Source: Dehalococcoidia bacterium (lineage in GTDB: Bacteria > Chloroflexota > Dehalococcoidia > Dehalococcoidales > Fen-1064). Taken from it: 7,030 nucleotides of DNA. How positions within the stretch are numbered: position 1 is the first letter of the stretch; every line of letters begins with the position of its first letter. Under the pieces are notes generated by a model that was not told the origin of the DNA, ran no database searches, and was given only the letters and a program-made list of their open reading frames with translations. The translations under genes were made by a program, and so were the position numbers. The DNA is taken from contig JAUYDN010000189.1 of assembly GCA_030691775.1 (NCBI GenBank), forward strand, positions 1 through 7,030. Direction: 5' to 3'. Below are positions 1 through 5,223 of this stretch, piece by piece.

Positions 1-39
1 AGATTTTTCGCGGAGTTTACCCTGAGCGATTTTGAAGGG
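1..39. other. Edge fragment outside the left inverted repeat
   Basis: These 39 bases have no counterpart at the right end of the window, so they are not part of the shared inverted repeat as far as can be seen. The stretch at 20-39 (cctgagcgattttgaaggg) resembles a degraded form of the dispersed CCTGAGCGA...GAAGGG repeat seen in many environmental bacterial genomes. That resemblance is from memory and is weak. No gene is supported here. Confidence 0.3.
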
Positions 40-235
40 CTCCAGAATCAATCATGCCGATTACATCGGCACCATCAAGTATGAAAAACCCACTCTTTTT
101 TGTCATTCCCGCCTCCGAGCGGGAATCCAGACGTTTTTTAATCTTCTGGATACCAGCCTTCGTTTACCCCGTACCACGATACGGGGCTGGTATGACATTT
201 TTGGGGGGGGCTCCGCTATTTTCGTAGCAATGACA
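40..235. repeat. Left copy of a ~200 bp inverted repeat made of three hairpins
   Basis: This stretch is the reverse complement of 6829-7030. Bases 40-140 match 6930-7030 without a mismatch over 101 positions; the remainder differs by about seven substitutions and a variable T/G tract. Three palindromes lie inside. H1 is gccgat/atcggc at 56-61 and 65-70. H2 is attcccgc/gcgggaat at 105-112 and 119-126. H3 is ataccagcc/ggctggtat at 150-158 and 185-193, with an inner ccccgta/tacgggg alternative. There is no transposase and no credible coding sequence; the open frame at 32-253 is chance translation of the repeat. The architecture resembles REP/BIME or MITE-type elements, and the H2 core is reminiscent of the Neisseria dRS3 core ATTCCC...GGGAAT, but with a 10-base rather than 8-base centre. 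The copy lies about 50 bp beyond the DUF1385 stop codon. Confidence 0.93.
203..210. repeat. Homopolymeric G8 tract inside the left repeat
   Basis: Eight consecutive G residues follow a T5 run. In the right copy the equivalent stretch is longer and interrupted (T7, then G runs broken by single T residues on the matching strand). The tract is the main length difference between the two repeat copies. It is intergenic, so no phase-variable gene is implied. Confidence 0.8.
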
Positions 236-245
236 GTGTTGGATA

Positions 246-268
246 GCCTTTAGAAAAGTTTTAAAGGC
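246..268 (-). terminator. Weak hairpin downstream of the DUF1385 gene
   Basis: A 7 bp stem, gccttta at 246-252 with taaaggc at 262-268, encloses a 9-base loop about 20 bp after the DUF1385 stop codon. On the minus strand it is not followed by a T-run, so it does not qualify as a canonical intrinsic terminator. It could still slow polymerase or protect a 3' end. It is AU-rich and may be chance. Confidence 0.3.
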
Positions 269-286
269 CATTCTAATATGAGACGA

Positions 287-1192
287 TTAGTAAGTAGCCT
301 GCGTCTCCACCGGCTGTGCCGCAATCACCCCATCCGCCTCCAGCGCCCCTCTCATCGCCACGATCGCCACCTCGAGCTGTTTGTCATCCGGTTCACGCGT
401 GGTGAAGGACTGCACCCACATCCCCGGCGCCAGGATAATCTTCACCAGTATGTTGCTGGCATGGCGCGCCCCGAAATAGATAACCTCGTACCCCAGCGAG
501 GCGATGACGGGTAGGAGCACGATACGACTCGTTATCATCAACCACAACGCCGGTTTGCCCACCAGCGTGAAAACGATAATCGCGATAATGAGCACCACGA
601 ACAGGAAACTACCGCCACAACGCACGTGCGCTTTCGAGTATTTCTTGAGAGGCTCGATTTCCAGTAGCGCACCTGCCTCGTAACCATTGACCGTCTTGTG
701 CTCGGCGCCATGATACGCGAAAACGCGCTTGATATCAGGCATCAGGGAAACAACCTGCAAATAAAGCACAAAAACACCGAGTCGAATTAAACCTTCGATA
801 AGGTTGAAGAGAATAGTATTCCCGATATTCAGCCACCGGGTGAGGAATAGTGGTGCCAGAAAAAACAACGCCACGGCAAAAGCCAGCGAGACAATCATCA
901 TCAACCAAACCCAGCCGCCGCTCACCTTCTCCCCTTCTTCTTCCAGCGCTGCATTGGCTGAATAGAGAAGAGCCTTGATACCCAGCACCAGCGCCTCGAT
1001 GAGTGCAATAATGCCGCGGGTCAACGGGACCTGCCGGAGTTTCCCGGTATATAGAGAAGGCAACGGTTGTTTGTCCACGCCGATATCGCCGCCGGGTTTA
1101 CGCAGGGCAGTGACGAGGTATTTCCGCCCGCGTATCATCACCCCTTCGATAACTGCCTGACCGCCGTAATGAAACGGTTTGTTCTCTGTCAT
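287..1192 (-). CDS. DUF1385 (YqhQ-like) membrane protein, putative metal-dependent enzyme
   Basis: The 301-residue protein carries the DUF1385 signatures: GGQAVIEGVMIRG at 10-22, FAYHGAEHKTVNGYE at 158-172, HVRCGGSF at 189-196, and a C-terminal ILAPGMW...QSFTTREPDDKQLEVA block at about 253-276. About four hydrophobic segments (roughly 95-117, 128-150, 197-215 and 218-236) mark it as an integral membrane protein. His161, Glu164, His165 and the His189/Cys192 pair are candidate metal ligands. The family usually has HxRCGTSF; here the Thr is Gly. Databases describe the family as a putative metal-dependent enzyme, but the reaction is unknown to me. The ATG start has a GGGGTGA Shine-Dalgarno just upstream. 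The gene follows rpmE but is separated from it by an intrinsic terminator. In many Clostridia and Chloroflexota the next genes are prmC and prfA; here a repeat follows instead. Confidence 0.93.
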   Translation of the reverse strand: MTENKPFHYGGQAVIEGVMIRGRKYLVTALRKPGGDIGVDKQPLPSLYTGKLRQVPLTRGIIALIEALVLGIKALLYSANAALEEEGEKVSGGWVWLMMIVSLAFAVALFFLAPLFLTRWLNIGNTILFNLIEGLIRLGVFVLYLQVVSLMPDIKRVFAYHGAEHKTVNGYEAGALLEIEPLKKYSKAHVRCGGSFLFVVLIIAIIVFTLVGKPALWLMITSRIVLLPVIASLGYEVIYFGARHASNILVKIILAPGMWVQSFTTREPDDKQLEVAIVAMRGALEADGVIAAQPVETQATY

Positions 1193-1207
1193 ATATTCAC
1201 CCCATCA

Positions 1208-1243
1208 TAAAAGAAAAGGGAGCGGTACTCAAGAACCGCTCCC
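1208..1243 (-). terminator. Rho-independent terminator between rpmE and the DUF1385 gene
   Basis: Read on the minus strand, a perfect 9 bp GC-rich stem (GGGAGCGGT/ACCGCTCCC; arms 1235-1243 and 1218-1226, 8-base loop) is followed directly by TTTTCTTTTA (1217-1208). This is a textbook intrinsic terminator 20 bp after the rpmE stop codon. The U-tract is interrupted by one C, so some readthrough into the DUF1385 gene is possible. That gene's Shine-Dalgarno begins almost immediately after the U-tract. I see no strong promoter in the few bases between, so DUF1385 expression may depend on readthrough. Confidence 0.88.
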
Positions 1244-1263
1244 AAAACCAGCAATACGGAACT

Positions 1264-1494
1264 CTAACTCTTCTTCGCCGGTGATTTTTCTGCCAGCTTC
1301 TCGTAGCGCCGCCTGAAACGCTCCACACGCCCGGCGGTGTCCACCATTCTGTACGCTCCGGTGTAAAACGGATGGCATTTATTGCACAACTCTACGCGGA
1401 ATTCCTTCTTTGTGGACCCGATGGTAAAGGTATTGCCGCAGGAACAGATTACTTTTGCTTCCGGAAAGTACTGGGGATGAGTCTTTTCCTTCAT
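1264..1494 (-). CDS. rpmE: 50S ribosomal protein bL31, zinc-binding form
   Basis: This 76-residue protein is bL31 of the large ribosomal subunit, which sits at the central protuberance and contributes to the intersubunit bridge. The CxC...CxxC zinc ligands are intact (C17, C19, C37, C40), so this is the zinc-binding form rather than the Cys-less paralogue induced under zinc starvation. The hallmarks ICSCGNTF, LCNKCHPFYTG and GRVERFRRRY are all present. The length is slightly above the usual ~70, with a lysine-rich tail (KSPAKKS). The ATG lies 5 bp after the rpmA stop codon and has only a weak GGA Shine-Dalgarno, so translation is probably coupled to rpmA. A strong intrinsic terminator follows, making this the last gene of the ribosomal-protein unit. 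Confidence 0.97.
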   Translation of the reverse strand: MKEKTHPQYFPEAKVICSCGNTFTIGSTKKEFRVELCNKCHPFYTGAYRMVDTAGRVERFRRRYEKLAEKSPAKKS

Positions 1495-1499
1495 TACCG

Positions 1500-1754
1500 C
1501 TATCCAGCTTTAACGCTGACCTTCCTTTGATTTTTAGAATAGGGTTTATAATCGACCACACCATCGGTGAGAGCAAATAGTGTATAGTCCTTACCCAGCC
1601 CGACATTAACGCCAGGACGAATACGGGTGCCGCGCTGGCGTACCAAAATCGTGCCCGCTCTTACGGTCTGCCCGGCGTACCGCTTGACGCCAAGGCGTTG
1701 TCCCTGACTATCACGGCCGTTCTTACTCTTGCCGGCTCCTTTTTTATGTGCCAC
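1500..1754 (-). CDS. rpmA: 50S ribosomal protein bL27
   Basis: The 84-residue protein is bL27, whose flexible N-terminus reaches the peptidyl-transferase centre of the 50S subunit. It begins MAHKKGAGKSKNGRDSQGQR, the conserved N-terminal arm, with no extra leader of the kind Prp protease removes in Firmicutes; this argues for direct exposure of Ala2 after Met removal. The usual GAGSS/T segment reads GAGKS here, a small basic substitution in the arm. The GTG start is preceded by GAGGAG at suitable spacing. The gene begins 12 bp after the rplU stop codon, the near-universal rplU-rpmA pairing. It ends 5 bp before rpmE. Confidence 0.97.
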   Translation of the reverse strand: MAHKKGAGKSKNGRDSQGQRLGVKRYAGQTVRAGTILVRQRGTRIRPGVNVGLGKDYTLFALTDGVVDYKPYSKNQRKVSVKAG

Positions 1755-1766
1755 TTGCCGTCTCCT

Positions 1767-2096
1767 CTATGCCTTAACTAATTCCGGCGCTTCGATTTTG
1801 TCGATGGTGAGCCTGGTGTAAAGCTGGTGATGTCCCGTCTTCTTGCGGAATCTCACCTTCGCCTTGAACCTGTAGACGATGACCTTAACACCGCGGACGG
1901 TGCCCTTTGACGTGGCAACGACTTTAGCGCCTTCAACGACCGGCTTGCCGATTGTCGTCGCGCCATCATTACCCACTACCAGCACCCTGTCGAACTCGAG
2001 GACTTCACCCTCGATTTTATCGATGCAGTCAACGTCTATGGTCTCACCGGGGGTAACCCGGTATTGCTTTCCTGCGATTTCAACGATTGCGTAAAT
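1767..2096 (-). CDS. rplU: 50S ribosomal protein bL21, probable AUU start codon
   Basis: This is bL21, a 23S rRNA-binding protein of the large subunit. The family normally begins MYAIVE-GGKQYRV; here the matching sequence is (I)YAIVEIAGKQYRV, so the family start falls on an ATT codon at 2096-2094. The C-terminal FKAKVRFRKKTGHHQLYTRLTI block is typical. Starting at ATT gives 109 residues, close to the usual ~103. GGAGG at 2109-2105 sits 8 bases before this ATT, ideal Shine-Dalgarno spacing. In-frame alternatives are GTG at 2111, which has no ribosome site but could be leaderless, and TTG at 2117, which lies upstream of the predicted transcription start near 2114. No in-frame ATG is available near the family start. 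I therefore choose ATT; standard gene finders, which ignore ATT, would report 2111 or 2117. Confidence 0.9.
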   Translation of the reverse strand: MYAIVEIAGKQYRVTPGETIDVDCIDKIEGEVLEFDRVLVVGNDGATTIGKPVVEGAKVVATSKGTVRGVKVIVYRFKAKVRFRKKTGHHQLYTRLTIDKIEAPELVKA

Positions 2097-2104
2097 GTTC
2101 GTAT

Positions 2105-2109
2105 CCTCC
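2105..2109 (-). promoter_or_regulatory. Shine-Dalgarno GGAGG that decides the rplU start
   Basis: GGAGG on the minus strand lies 8 bases before the ATT codon at 2096-2094. It overlaps or lies downstream of the alternative GTG (2111) and TTG (2117) codons, so it cannot serve either of them. Together with the family N-terminus it is the main evidence for AUU initiation. Confidence 0.75.
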
Positions 2110-2120
2110 ACAAACAAATA

Positions 2121-2150
2121 ATTATATCAAGTTATTGAATTGAGCGTCAA
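2121..2150 (-). promoter_or_regulatory. Strong sigma70-type promoter of the rplU-rpmA-rpmE operon
   Basis: On the minus strand, -35 TTGACG (2150-2145) and -10 TATAAT (2126-2121) are separated by 18 bases. The -10 is perfect and the -35 matches five of six consensus positions. Transcription should start near 2114, giving a leader of about 18 nt before the ATT codon. The promoter fills the 74 bp gap between the coaE stop and the rplU start. No terminator separates coaE from it, so readthrough from operon B may add to expression. Confidence 0.82.
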
Positions 2151-2170
2151 GCATTACGCACGGCAATCGA

Positions 2171-2767
2171 TTACGCTTTCAGTTTTACCCAGAGTTCATC
2201 AACCTTTGCCCGCAGGTCTTCGAACGTGCCGTCGTTCGGGATAACCACATCCGCACGCTTGATTCTCTCCTCGTTGGACATCTGGGAACGGATGCGGGCG
2301 CGGATTTGCTCTTCGGGGAGACCGGTGCGGGCTTTAGCGCGGGCAACCACCACCGACTCGTCTGCGATTACCACCCATACCTCTTCCACCAGCGGCGTCC
2401 AGTTCGCTTCGAAGAGGATGGCGGCATCCAGCACCACCACTTTCACGCCCTGCTTGCGGTACTGTTCGATGCGCTCTTTCATCATCTCGTACATACGCGG
2501 GTGCACGATTTTGTTGAGTCGCGCCAGCTGTTCCGGATTGCCGAAAACAATCGCCCCGAGTTTCTTACGGTCGATTGAACCGTCGGCGGCGACGATTTCG
2601 TTCCCGAAGGCGGCAACCAGTTCTTGCCAGGTCCTCGTACCATGCTGGTAAGCTTCGTGCCCGACCTTATCGGCATCCAGCACGACCGCACCGAGTTCCT
2701 CGAGTACGCGTGCCAGGGTGCTCTTGCCGCTTCCGATACCACCCGTCAGCCCGATAACCCGCGTCAC
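2171..2767 (-). CDS. coaE: Dephospho-CoA kinase
   Basis: CoaE phosphorylates the 3'-hydroxyl of the ribose in dephospho-CoA using ATP, the last step of coenzyme A synthesis in the cytosol. The 198-residue length is normal. The Walker A P-loop GGIGSGKST is at 9-17 and the substrate-site DAD at 31-33. The conserved VHP (88-90), AAILFE (115-120) and C-terminal ADVVIPNDG (172-180) follow, with the Arg-rich lid at about 152-170. The start is GTG at 2767-2765, three bases after the hpf TAG stop. The Shine-Dalgarno GGAG lies within the last hpf codons, so the two genes should be translationally coupled. The pairing with a ribosome-hibernation factor suggests coordinated expression rather than a shared pathway. 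Confidence 0.96.
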   Translation of the reverse strand: MTRVIGLTGGIGSGKSTLARVLEELGAVVLDADKVGHEAYQHGTRTWQELVAAFGNEIVAADGSIDRKKLGAIVFGNPEQLARLNKIVHPRMYEMMKERIEQYRKQGVKVVVLDAAILFEANWTPLVEEVWVVIADESVVVARAKARTGLPEEQIRARIRSQMSNEERIKRADVVIPNDGTFEDLRAKVDELWVKLKA

Positions 2768-2770
2768 TAT

Positions 2771-3322
2771 CTACTCCAGCACCGGCTCGATAATGCTGTA
2801 ATTCCCGTCTTTACGCTTGTAGATGAGGTTGAGTTCCCGCGTGGCGGCATTATGGAAAAGAAAGAAATCGTGCCCCAGCAGTTCCATCTGGTCTACCGCC
2901 TCTTCCGTGGTCATCAGCTTAACGGGGAAACGTTTTGTCCTTATCACCCCGGGTACAAGCTCGGTTTCCGCGGCCATTTCCTGAAGCTGGTTTTGTGCCC
3001 TGGCGGCAATACCCGCCTTACTCTTTTTATAGAGCTTGCCCTTGTATTTTTCAATCTGCCGGTCGAGGGCGGGCACTACTTTGTCGATTGCCGCGAGCAA
3101 GGTCTCCGCCTGCTCCTCGGCACGTAATATCGTACCGTTAGCAACGAGCGTTACCTGCGCCCGGAAACGTTTCTCCTGCGACCGTATTTTCTGCTCGGTG
3201 AGCTCCACCTTGGCGCCCATCAGATTCGGCAAATGGCGGTTTAGCTTTGTCAGCTTCTTGTCAAGGTAGCTCTTTACCGTTGGTAGTATCTCGACATTAT
3301 GACCGGTGACCTGTAAATCCAT
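2771..3322 (-). CDS. hpf: Ribosome hibernation promoting factor, long form
   Basis: The 183-residue protein is long HPF. It binds the decoding region of the 30S subunit and, through its C-terminal domain, pairs 70S ribosomes into inactive 100S dimers during slow growth. The N-terminal RaiA/HPF fold spans about 1-100 (MDLQVTGHNVEI start, basic helix KLTKLNRHL). A linker of about 25 residues leads to the C-terminal dimerisation domain at about 128-181, with RTKRFPVKLMTTEEAVDQM, GHDFFLFHNA and IYKRKDGNYSIIEP. Both domains are intact. The ATG has a GAGGAG ribosome site at 6-base spacing. A probable promoter lies in the 90 bp gap after comF, which would let hpf and coaE be expressed apart from comF. 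The gene abuts coaE with a 3-base gap. Confidence 0.96.
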   Translation of the reverse strand: MDLQVTGHNVEILPTVKSYLDKKLTKLNRHLPNLMGAKVELTEQKIRSQEKRFRAQVTLVANGTILRAEEQAETLLAAIDKVVPALDRQIEKYKGKLYKKSKAGIAARAQNQLQEMAAETELVPGVIRTKRFPVKLMTTEEAVDQMELLGHDFFLFHNAATRELNLIYKRKDGNYSIIEPVLE

Positions 3323-3355
3323 TCACCACTCCTCGAATGATAGTTTTCAGTTATC

Positions 3356-3383
3356 AGTATATCGTTTTCGGATAAGTTTTGAA
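3356..3383 (-). promoter_or_regulatory. Probable promoter for hpf-coaE
   Basis: On the minus strand, -10 TATACT (3361-3356) has five of six consensus matches. The -35 TTCAAA (3383-3378) has four of six, with a 16-base spacer. The predicted start near 3349 leaves a ~26 nt leader containing the hpf ribosome site. The surrounding gap is AT-rich and contains imperfect ctgata/tatcag inverted motifs. Confidence 0.5.
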
Positions 3384-3412
3384 CGCCGAATGCTGATAGC
3401 TATTTGCTGTTT

Positions 3413-4123
3413 CTATATCTCCCTTGCCAGCGCGAGTCCCCACACCACCACGGCGCCTCCTGCTTTCAGCGCCGAGGCGCAGGCGTTCATCGTCGCCCCG
3501 GAAGTCGCGACATCGTCGATTAACAACACCCTTTTCCCATTCACTCCTCTGCCGCGGCAGGTAAACACCCCCATCACGTTTGCCCTTCTTTCTGCCACAC
3601 TGCTGGTTCTCGCTTGCGGTAGGGCATATTTCTCACGGACCAGAACGGTTTCATCCACTCGTAAACACGACCGTTTCCCCAGTTCGTTCGCTAAAAGGGC
3701 TGACTGGTTGTAGCCCCGCAAGCGAAGACGCTGCTTATGCAGGGGCACCGGCACCAGGACTTCTACGTTCAACGGATTATTTTCCAGGTAGTCCGCCATC
3801 AGACATGCAAGGGCAGGCGCAATGGCTCTTAGATTCCTGTATTTGAGATAATGGACTGCTTCCCTGATAGCCCCCTCGAATCGGAAAGGAGAGCGTATAC
3901 CATCGATATCAGCCTGCCAGTCCTGGCAATTGCGGCACAATGAACCGTCGGATTGTGGCAAACCGCATTCAGGACAAACCGGTGGTTGGATGTGGGGAAG
4001 GGAACTGACACAGGCTCCGCAGAGAAAAACCCCCTCTTTGCCGCACCCCACACAAAATCGGGGAAACAAGAGATTTAGTGCCGCTCCTCCGAACCTGGTC
4101 AACTGAGGAAGCACATTAACCAT
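3413..4123 (-). CDS. comF: ComF-family phosphoribosyltransferase with double zinc finger
   Basis: ComF-family proteins combine N-terminal zinc fingers with a type I phosphoribosyltransferase domain. In Bacillus and Haemophilus homologues they are needed for DNA uptake or its downstream handling, but many non-competent bacteria keep a copy and the reaction is not established. The 236-residue length is standard. Zinc ligands are C24/C27/C35/C38 and C50/C53/C63/C66. The family motif RLRGYNQSALLA is at 134-145 and the PRPP-binding loop VLLIDDVATSGAT at 199-211. The ATG start lacks a clear Shine-Dalgarno, and the N-terminus LNLLFPRFCVGCG fits the family. It lies 43 bp after the zinc-ribbon gene stop and probably shares its transcript. 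No other competence genes are visible, so a DNA-uptake role here is unproven. Confidence 0.93.
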   Translation of the reverse strand: MVNVLPQLTRFGGAALNLLFPRFCVGCGKEGVFLCGACVSSLPHIQPPVCPECGLPQSDGSLCRNCQDWQADIDGIRSPFRFEGAIREAVHYLKYRNLRAIAPALACLMADYLENNPLNVEVLVPVPLHKQRLRLRGYNQSALLANELGKRSCLRVDETVLVREKYALPQARTSSVAERRANVMGVFTCRGRGVNGKRVLLIDDVATSGATMNACASALKAGGAVVVWGLALAREI

Positions 4124-4166
4124 CCAGCGATTTATCTGAGAGGTACACCCCTATCCCCGGGAGTAA

Positions 4167-4376
4167 CTACCGCGCACGGCTATGCATGACGCCGCTCATG
4201 ATAGGCTCGTCGATATATACATCGCCATTACGTATCTTCAGATTATAACCACATTGTGGGTTGGTGCATACCCATGCTTTGTAATGAATCGTTGCTCCCT
4301 GGCTCCCAAAATCTGATAACGGTACAAGGTCGCCTGTCTTGCACTTCTGGCACTTGGGAAAACCGTTTTGTTCCAC
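4167..4376 (-). CDS. Small zinc-ribbon protein of unknown function
   Basis: This 69-residue protein has two cysteine pairs, CxxC at 9-12 and CxxxxC at 37-42, consistent with one zinc-ribbon. Between them is a YKAWVCTNPQCGYNLKIRNG segment; the tail is YIDEPIMSGVMHSRAR. No membrane segment or signal peptide is seen. The GTG start at 4376-4374 is chosen because GGGAGGT (4390-4384) lies 8 bases upstream. An earlier in-frame GTG at 4385 overlaps that ribosome site and would add only three residues. The gene has its own promoter and is first in the unit leading to comF, hpf and coaE. Similar short zinc ribbons accompany translation or RNA-polymerase genes in many bacteria, but I do not recognise a named family. 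Confidence 0.82.
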   Translation of the reverse strand: MEQNGFPKCQKCKTGDLVPLSDFGSQGATIHYKAWVCTNPQCGYNLKIRNGDVYIDEPIMSGVMHSRAR

Positions 4377-4414
4377 GGGGTCCACCTCCCAACCGAATTA
4401 CATAAATCCTATAC

Positions 4415-4443
4415 AGTATACCAAGAATTTACGCCATATTCAA
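4415..4443 (-). promoter_or_regulatory. Promoter of the zinc-ribbon/comF operon
   Basis: On the minus strand, -35 TTGAAT (4443-4438) and -10 TATACT (4420-4415) are separated by 17 bases, the optimal spacing. They match four and five of six consensus positions. The predicted start near 4408 leaves a ~31 nt leader with the GGGAGGT ribosome site. Confidence 0.68.
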
Positions 4444-4660
4444 GGCAAAAATACATAGTTCAGAGGAACGAACCGACAGGTCAATGACGTACACTTTGCG
4501 TAAATTTGTTTACCTTTTATCATTGCTGACCAAATTAGGTGAAGATAAGCCGTTATCCTCGAAATTCCGTTCGTATTTTAGACAAGGTATTGTGTTTTGA
4601 AAAATCAGGTCGACCATATAAATTGCCGTCTGAATGACTGCACAGCGCCTCATCCCCTGA

Positions 4661-4685
4661 CCCCTTCTCCAGACTGGAGAAGGGG
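4661..4685. repeat. Perfect 25 bp palindrome (12 bp arms)
   Basis: ccccttctccag at 4661-4672 and ctggagaagggg at 4674-4685 are perfect reverse complements about a single central base. As RNA the innermost pairs would open to form a small loop. This CCCCTTCTCC...GGAGAAGGGG type of palindrome is familiar as a dispersed intergenic repeat. It lies downstream of the cupin gene and could act as a 3'-end structure for operon A. Confidence 0.85.
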
Positions 4686-4695
4686 AATCTCACAG

Positions 4696-4717
4696 AAGAG
4701 GGGCTGACGCCCCTCTT
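4696..4717. repeat. GC-rich hairpin with 9 bp stem and 4-base loop
   Basis: aagaggggc at 4696-4704 pairs perfectly with gcccctctt at 4709-4717 around the loop tgac. Only 10 bases separate it from the 25 bp palindrome, so the two form a paired-hairpin unit. On the minus strand it lies about 125 bp after the cupin stop codon and could block transcription or stabilise a transcript end. It lacks a U-tract on that strand, so it is not a canonical intrinsic terminator. Confidence 0.85.
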
Positions 4718-4840
4718 AGACGCCCTGATGCAAAGTGTACGCCAGTATTGCTTCCTGGACCTTCCTTGTCCATTTTTACGATTTCAGGAACTTAATTTGG
4801 ACAAAAGTGACCTTTTATTGGTTTTTCTGAATTGTACGCG

Positions 4841-5191
4841 TTAATACTTCGTATCGCCTGGCGGCATGATGGCGATATGGGAAAAAGACGAGTCTCTAGT
4901 GGCGCCATGCCAGTGCTTTTCTCCGGCTGGAATCAGGATTATGGTGCCGGGCATTACCACCGTCTCCGTCTTTTCGTCCGCCAGAATCCCTTTCCCTTCC
5001 GTTATATACAACACCTGGTCGAAGGTGTGGCTGTGCATGATATTGCGCGCGCCGGGACTGAAGTTCACCTGGATGATACGGAAATCCTTTGCACCGCCGG
5101 GAATAACGTCCTGCACATCCACATGCCCGCGAAAAATGGGGTTGGCGCTGTCATCCCGCGCTTTCACATCACTGACCTCGACTATCTTCAT
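4841..5191 (-). CDS. Single-domain cupin protein
   Basis: The 116-residue protein is a small beta-barrel cupin. Motif 1 is GARNIMHSHTFDQVLYITEG at about 47-66, with metal ligands H53 and H55; the usual Glu is replaced by Gln59, a variation known in the superfamily. Motif 2 is PGTIILIPAGEKHWHG at about 81-96, with H93 as the expected ligand and H95 beside it. A bound divalent metal is likely, but the substrate cannot be read from the sequence; stand-alone cupins include isomerases, dioxygenases and simple ligand sensors. The ATG has a GGGAGGA ribosome site at 5-6 base spacing. It is the last gene of operon A, 32 bp after thpR. The amidohydrolase two genes upstream makes a small-molecule catabolic role possible, but this is inference. 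Confidence 0.87.
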   Translation of the reverse strand: MKIVEVSDVKARDDSANPIFRGHVDVQDVIPGGAKDFRIIQVNFSPGARNIMHSHTFDQVLYITEGKGILADEKTETVVMPGTIILIPAGEKHWHGATRDSSFSHIAIMPPGDTKY

Positions 5192-5223
5192 AAGTCCTCC
5201 CTATCGTTATGTAAAGATTATTC

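Larger units (their letters stand above)
4488..4741. mobile_element. Possible decayed MITE/IS remnant bounded by 12 bp inverted repeats
   Basis: cgtacactttgc at 4488-4499 is the exact reverse complement of gcaaagtgtacg at 4730-4741, enclosing 254 bp without a coding gene. Just inside the left end is aaatttgtttaccttttat (4502-4520); a related aatttg...accttttatt arrangement occurs at about 4794-4820, outside the right end. Such repeated subterminal motifs occur at the ends of some insertion sequences. No transposase fragment or clear target duplication is seen, so the call rests on the terminal match alone. Confidence 0.35.
4377..4840. other. 464 bp gene-free region between operons A and B
   Basis: No open frame here has a ribosome site and recognisable protein. 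The stretch holds the promoter of the zinc-ribbon gene at its left end, a 12 bp perfect inverted repeat at 4488-4499 and 4730-4741, and two strong hairpins at 4661-4717. The remainder is AT-rich, notably below the genes in GC content. The features suggest dispersed repeats and a possible decayed mobile element rather than a lost gene. Confidence 0.7.

Noticed and set aside
105..126. CRISPR repeat
   Set aside because: The attcccgc/gcgggaat palindrome is not arrayed with regular spacers; it occurs once in each inverted copy.
32..253. Open reading frame across the left inverted repeat
   Set aside because: It is translation of a palindromic repeat, with no ribosome site and no protein-like pattern.
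2097..2117. TTG-started extended rplU of 116 residues
   Set aside because: TTG at 2117 precedes the predicted transcription start, has no ribosome site and adds residues absent from the family.
2226..3127. Long plus-strand open frames opposite coaE and hpf
   Set aside because: They are antisense shadows of two well-supported genes and show no family features.
3323..3412. Dispersed ctgata/tatcag repeat in the comF-hpf gap
   Set aside because: The inverted motifs are short and imperfect (8 of 9 bases) and can arise by chance in AT-rich sequence; only the promoter was kept.
4756..4776. Plus-strand terminator-like tggac/gtcca stem followed by attttt
   Set aside because: The stem is only 5 bp and no plus-strand gene precedes it.
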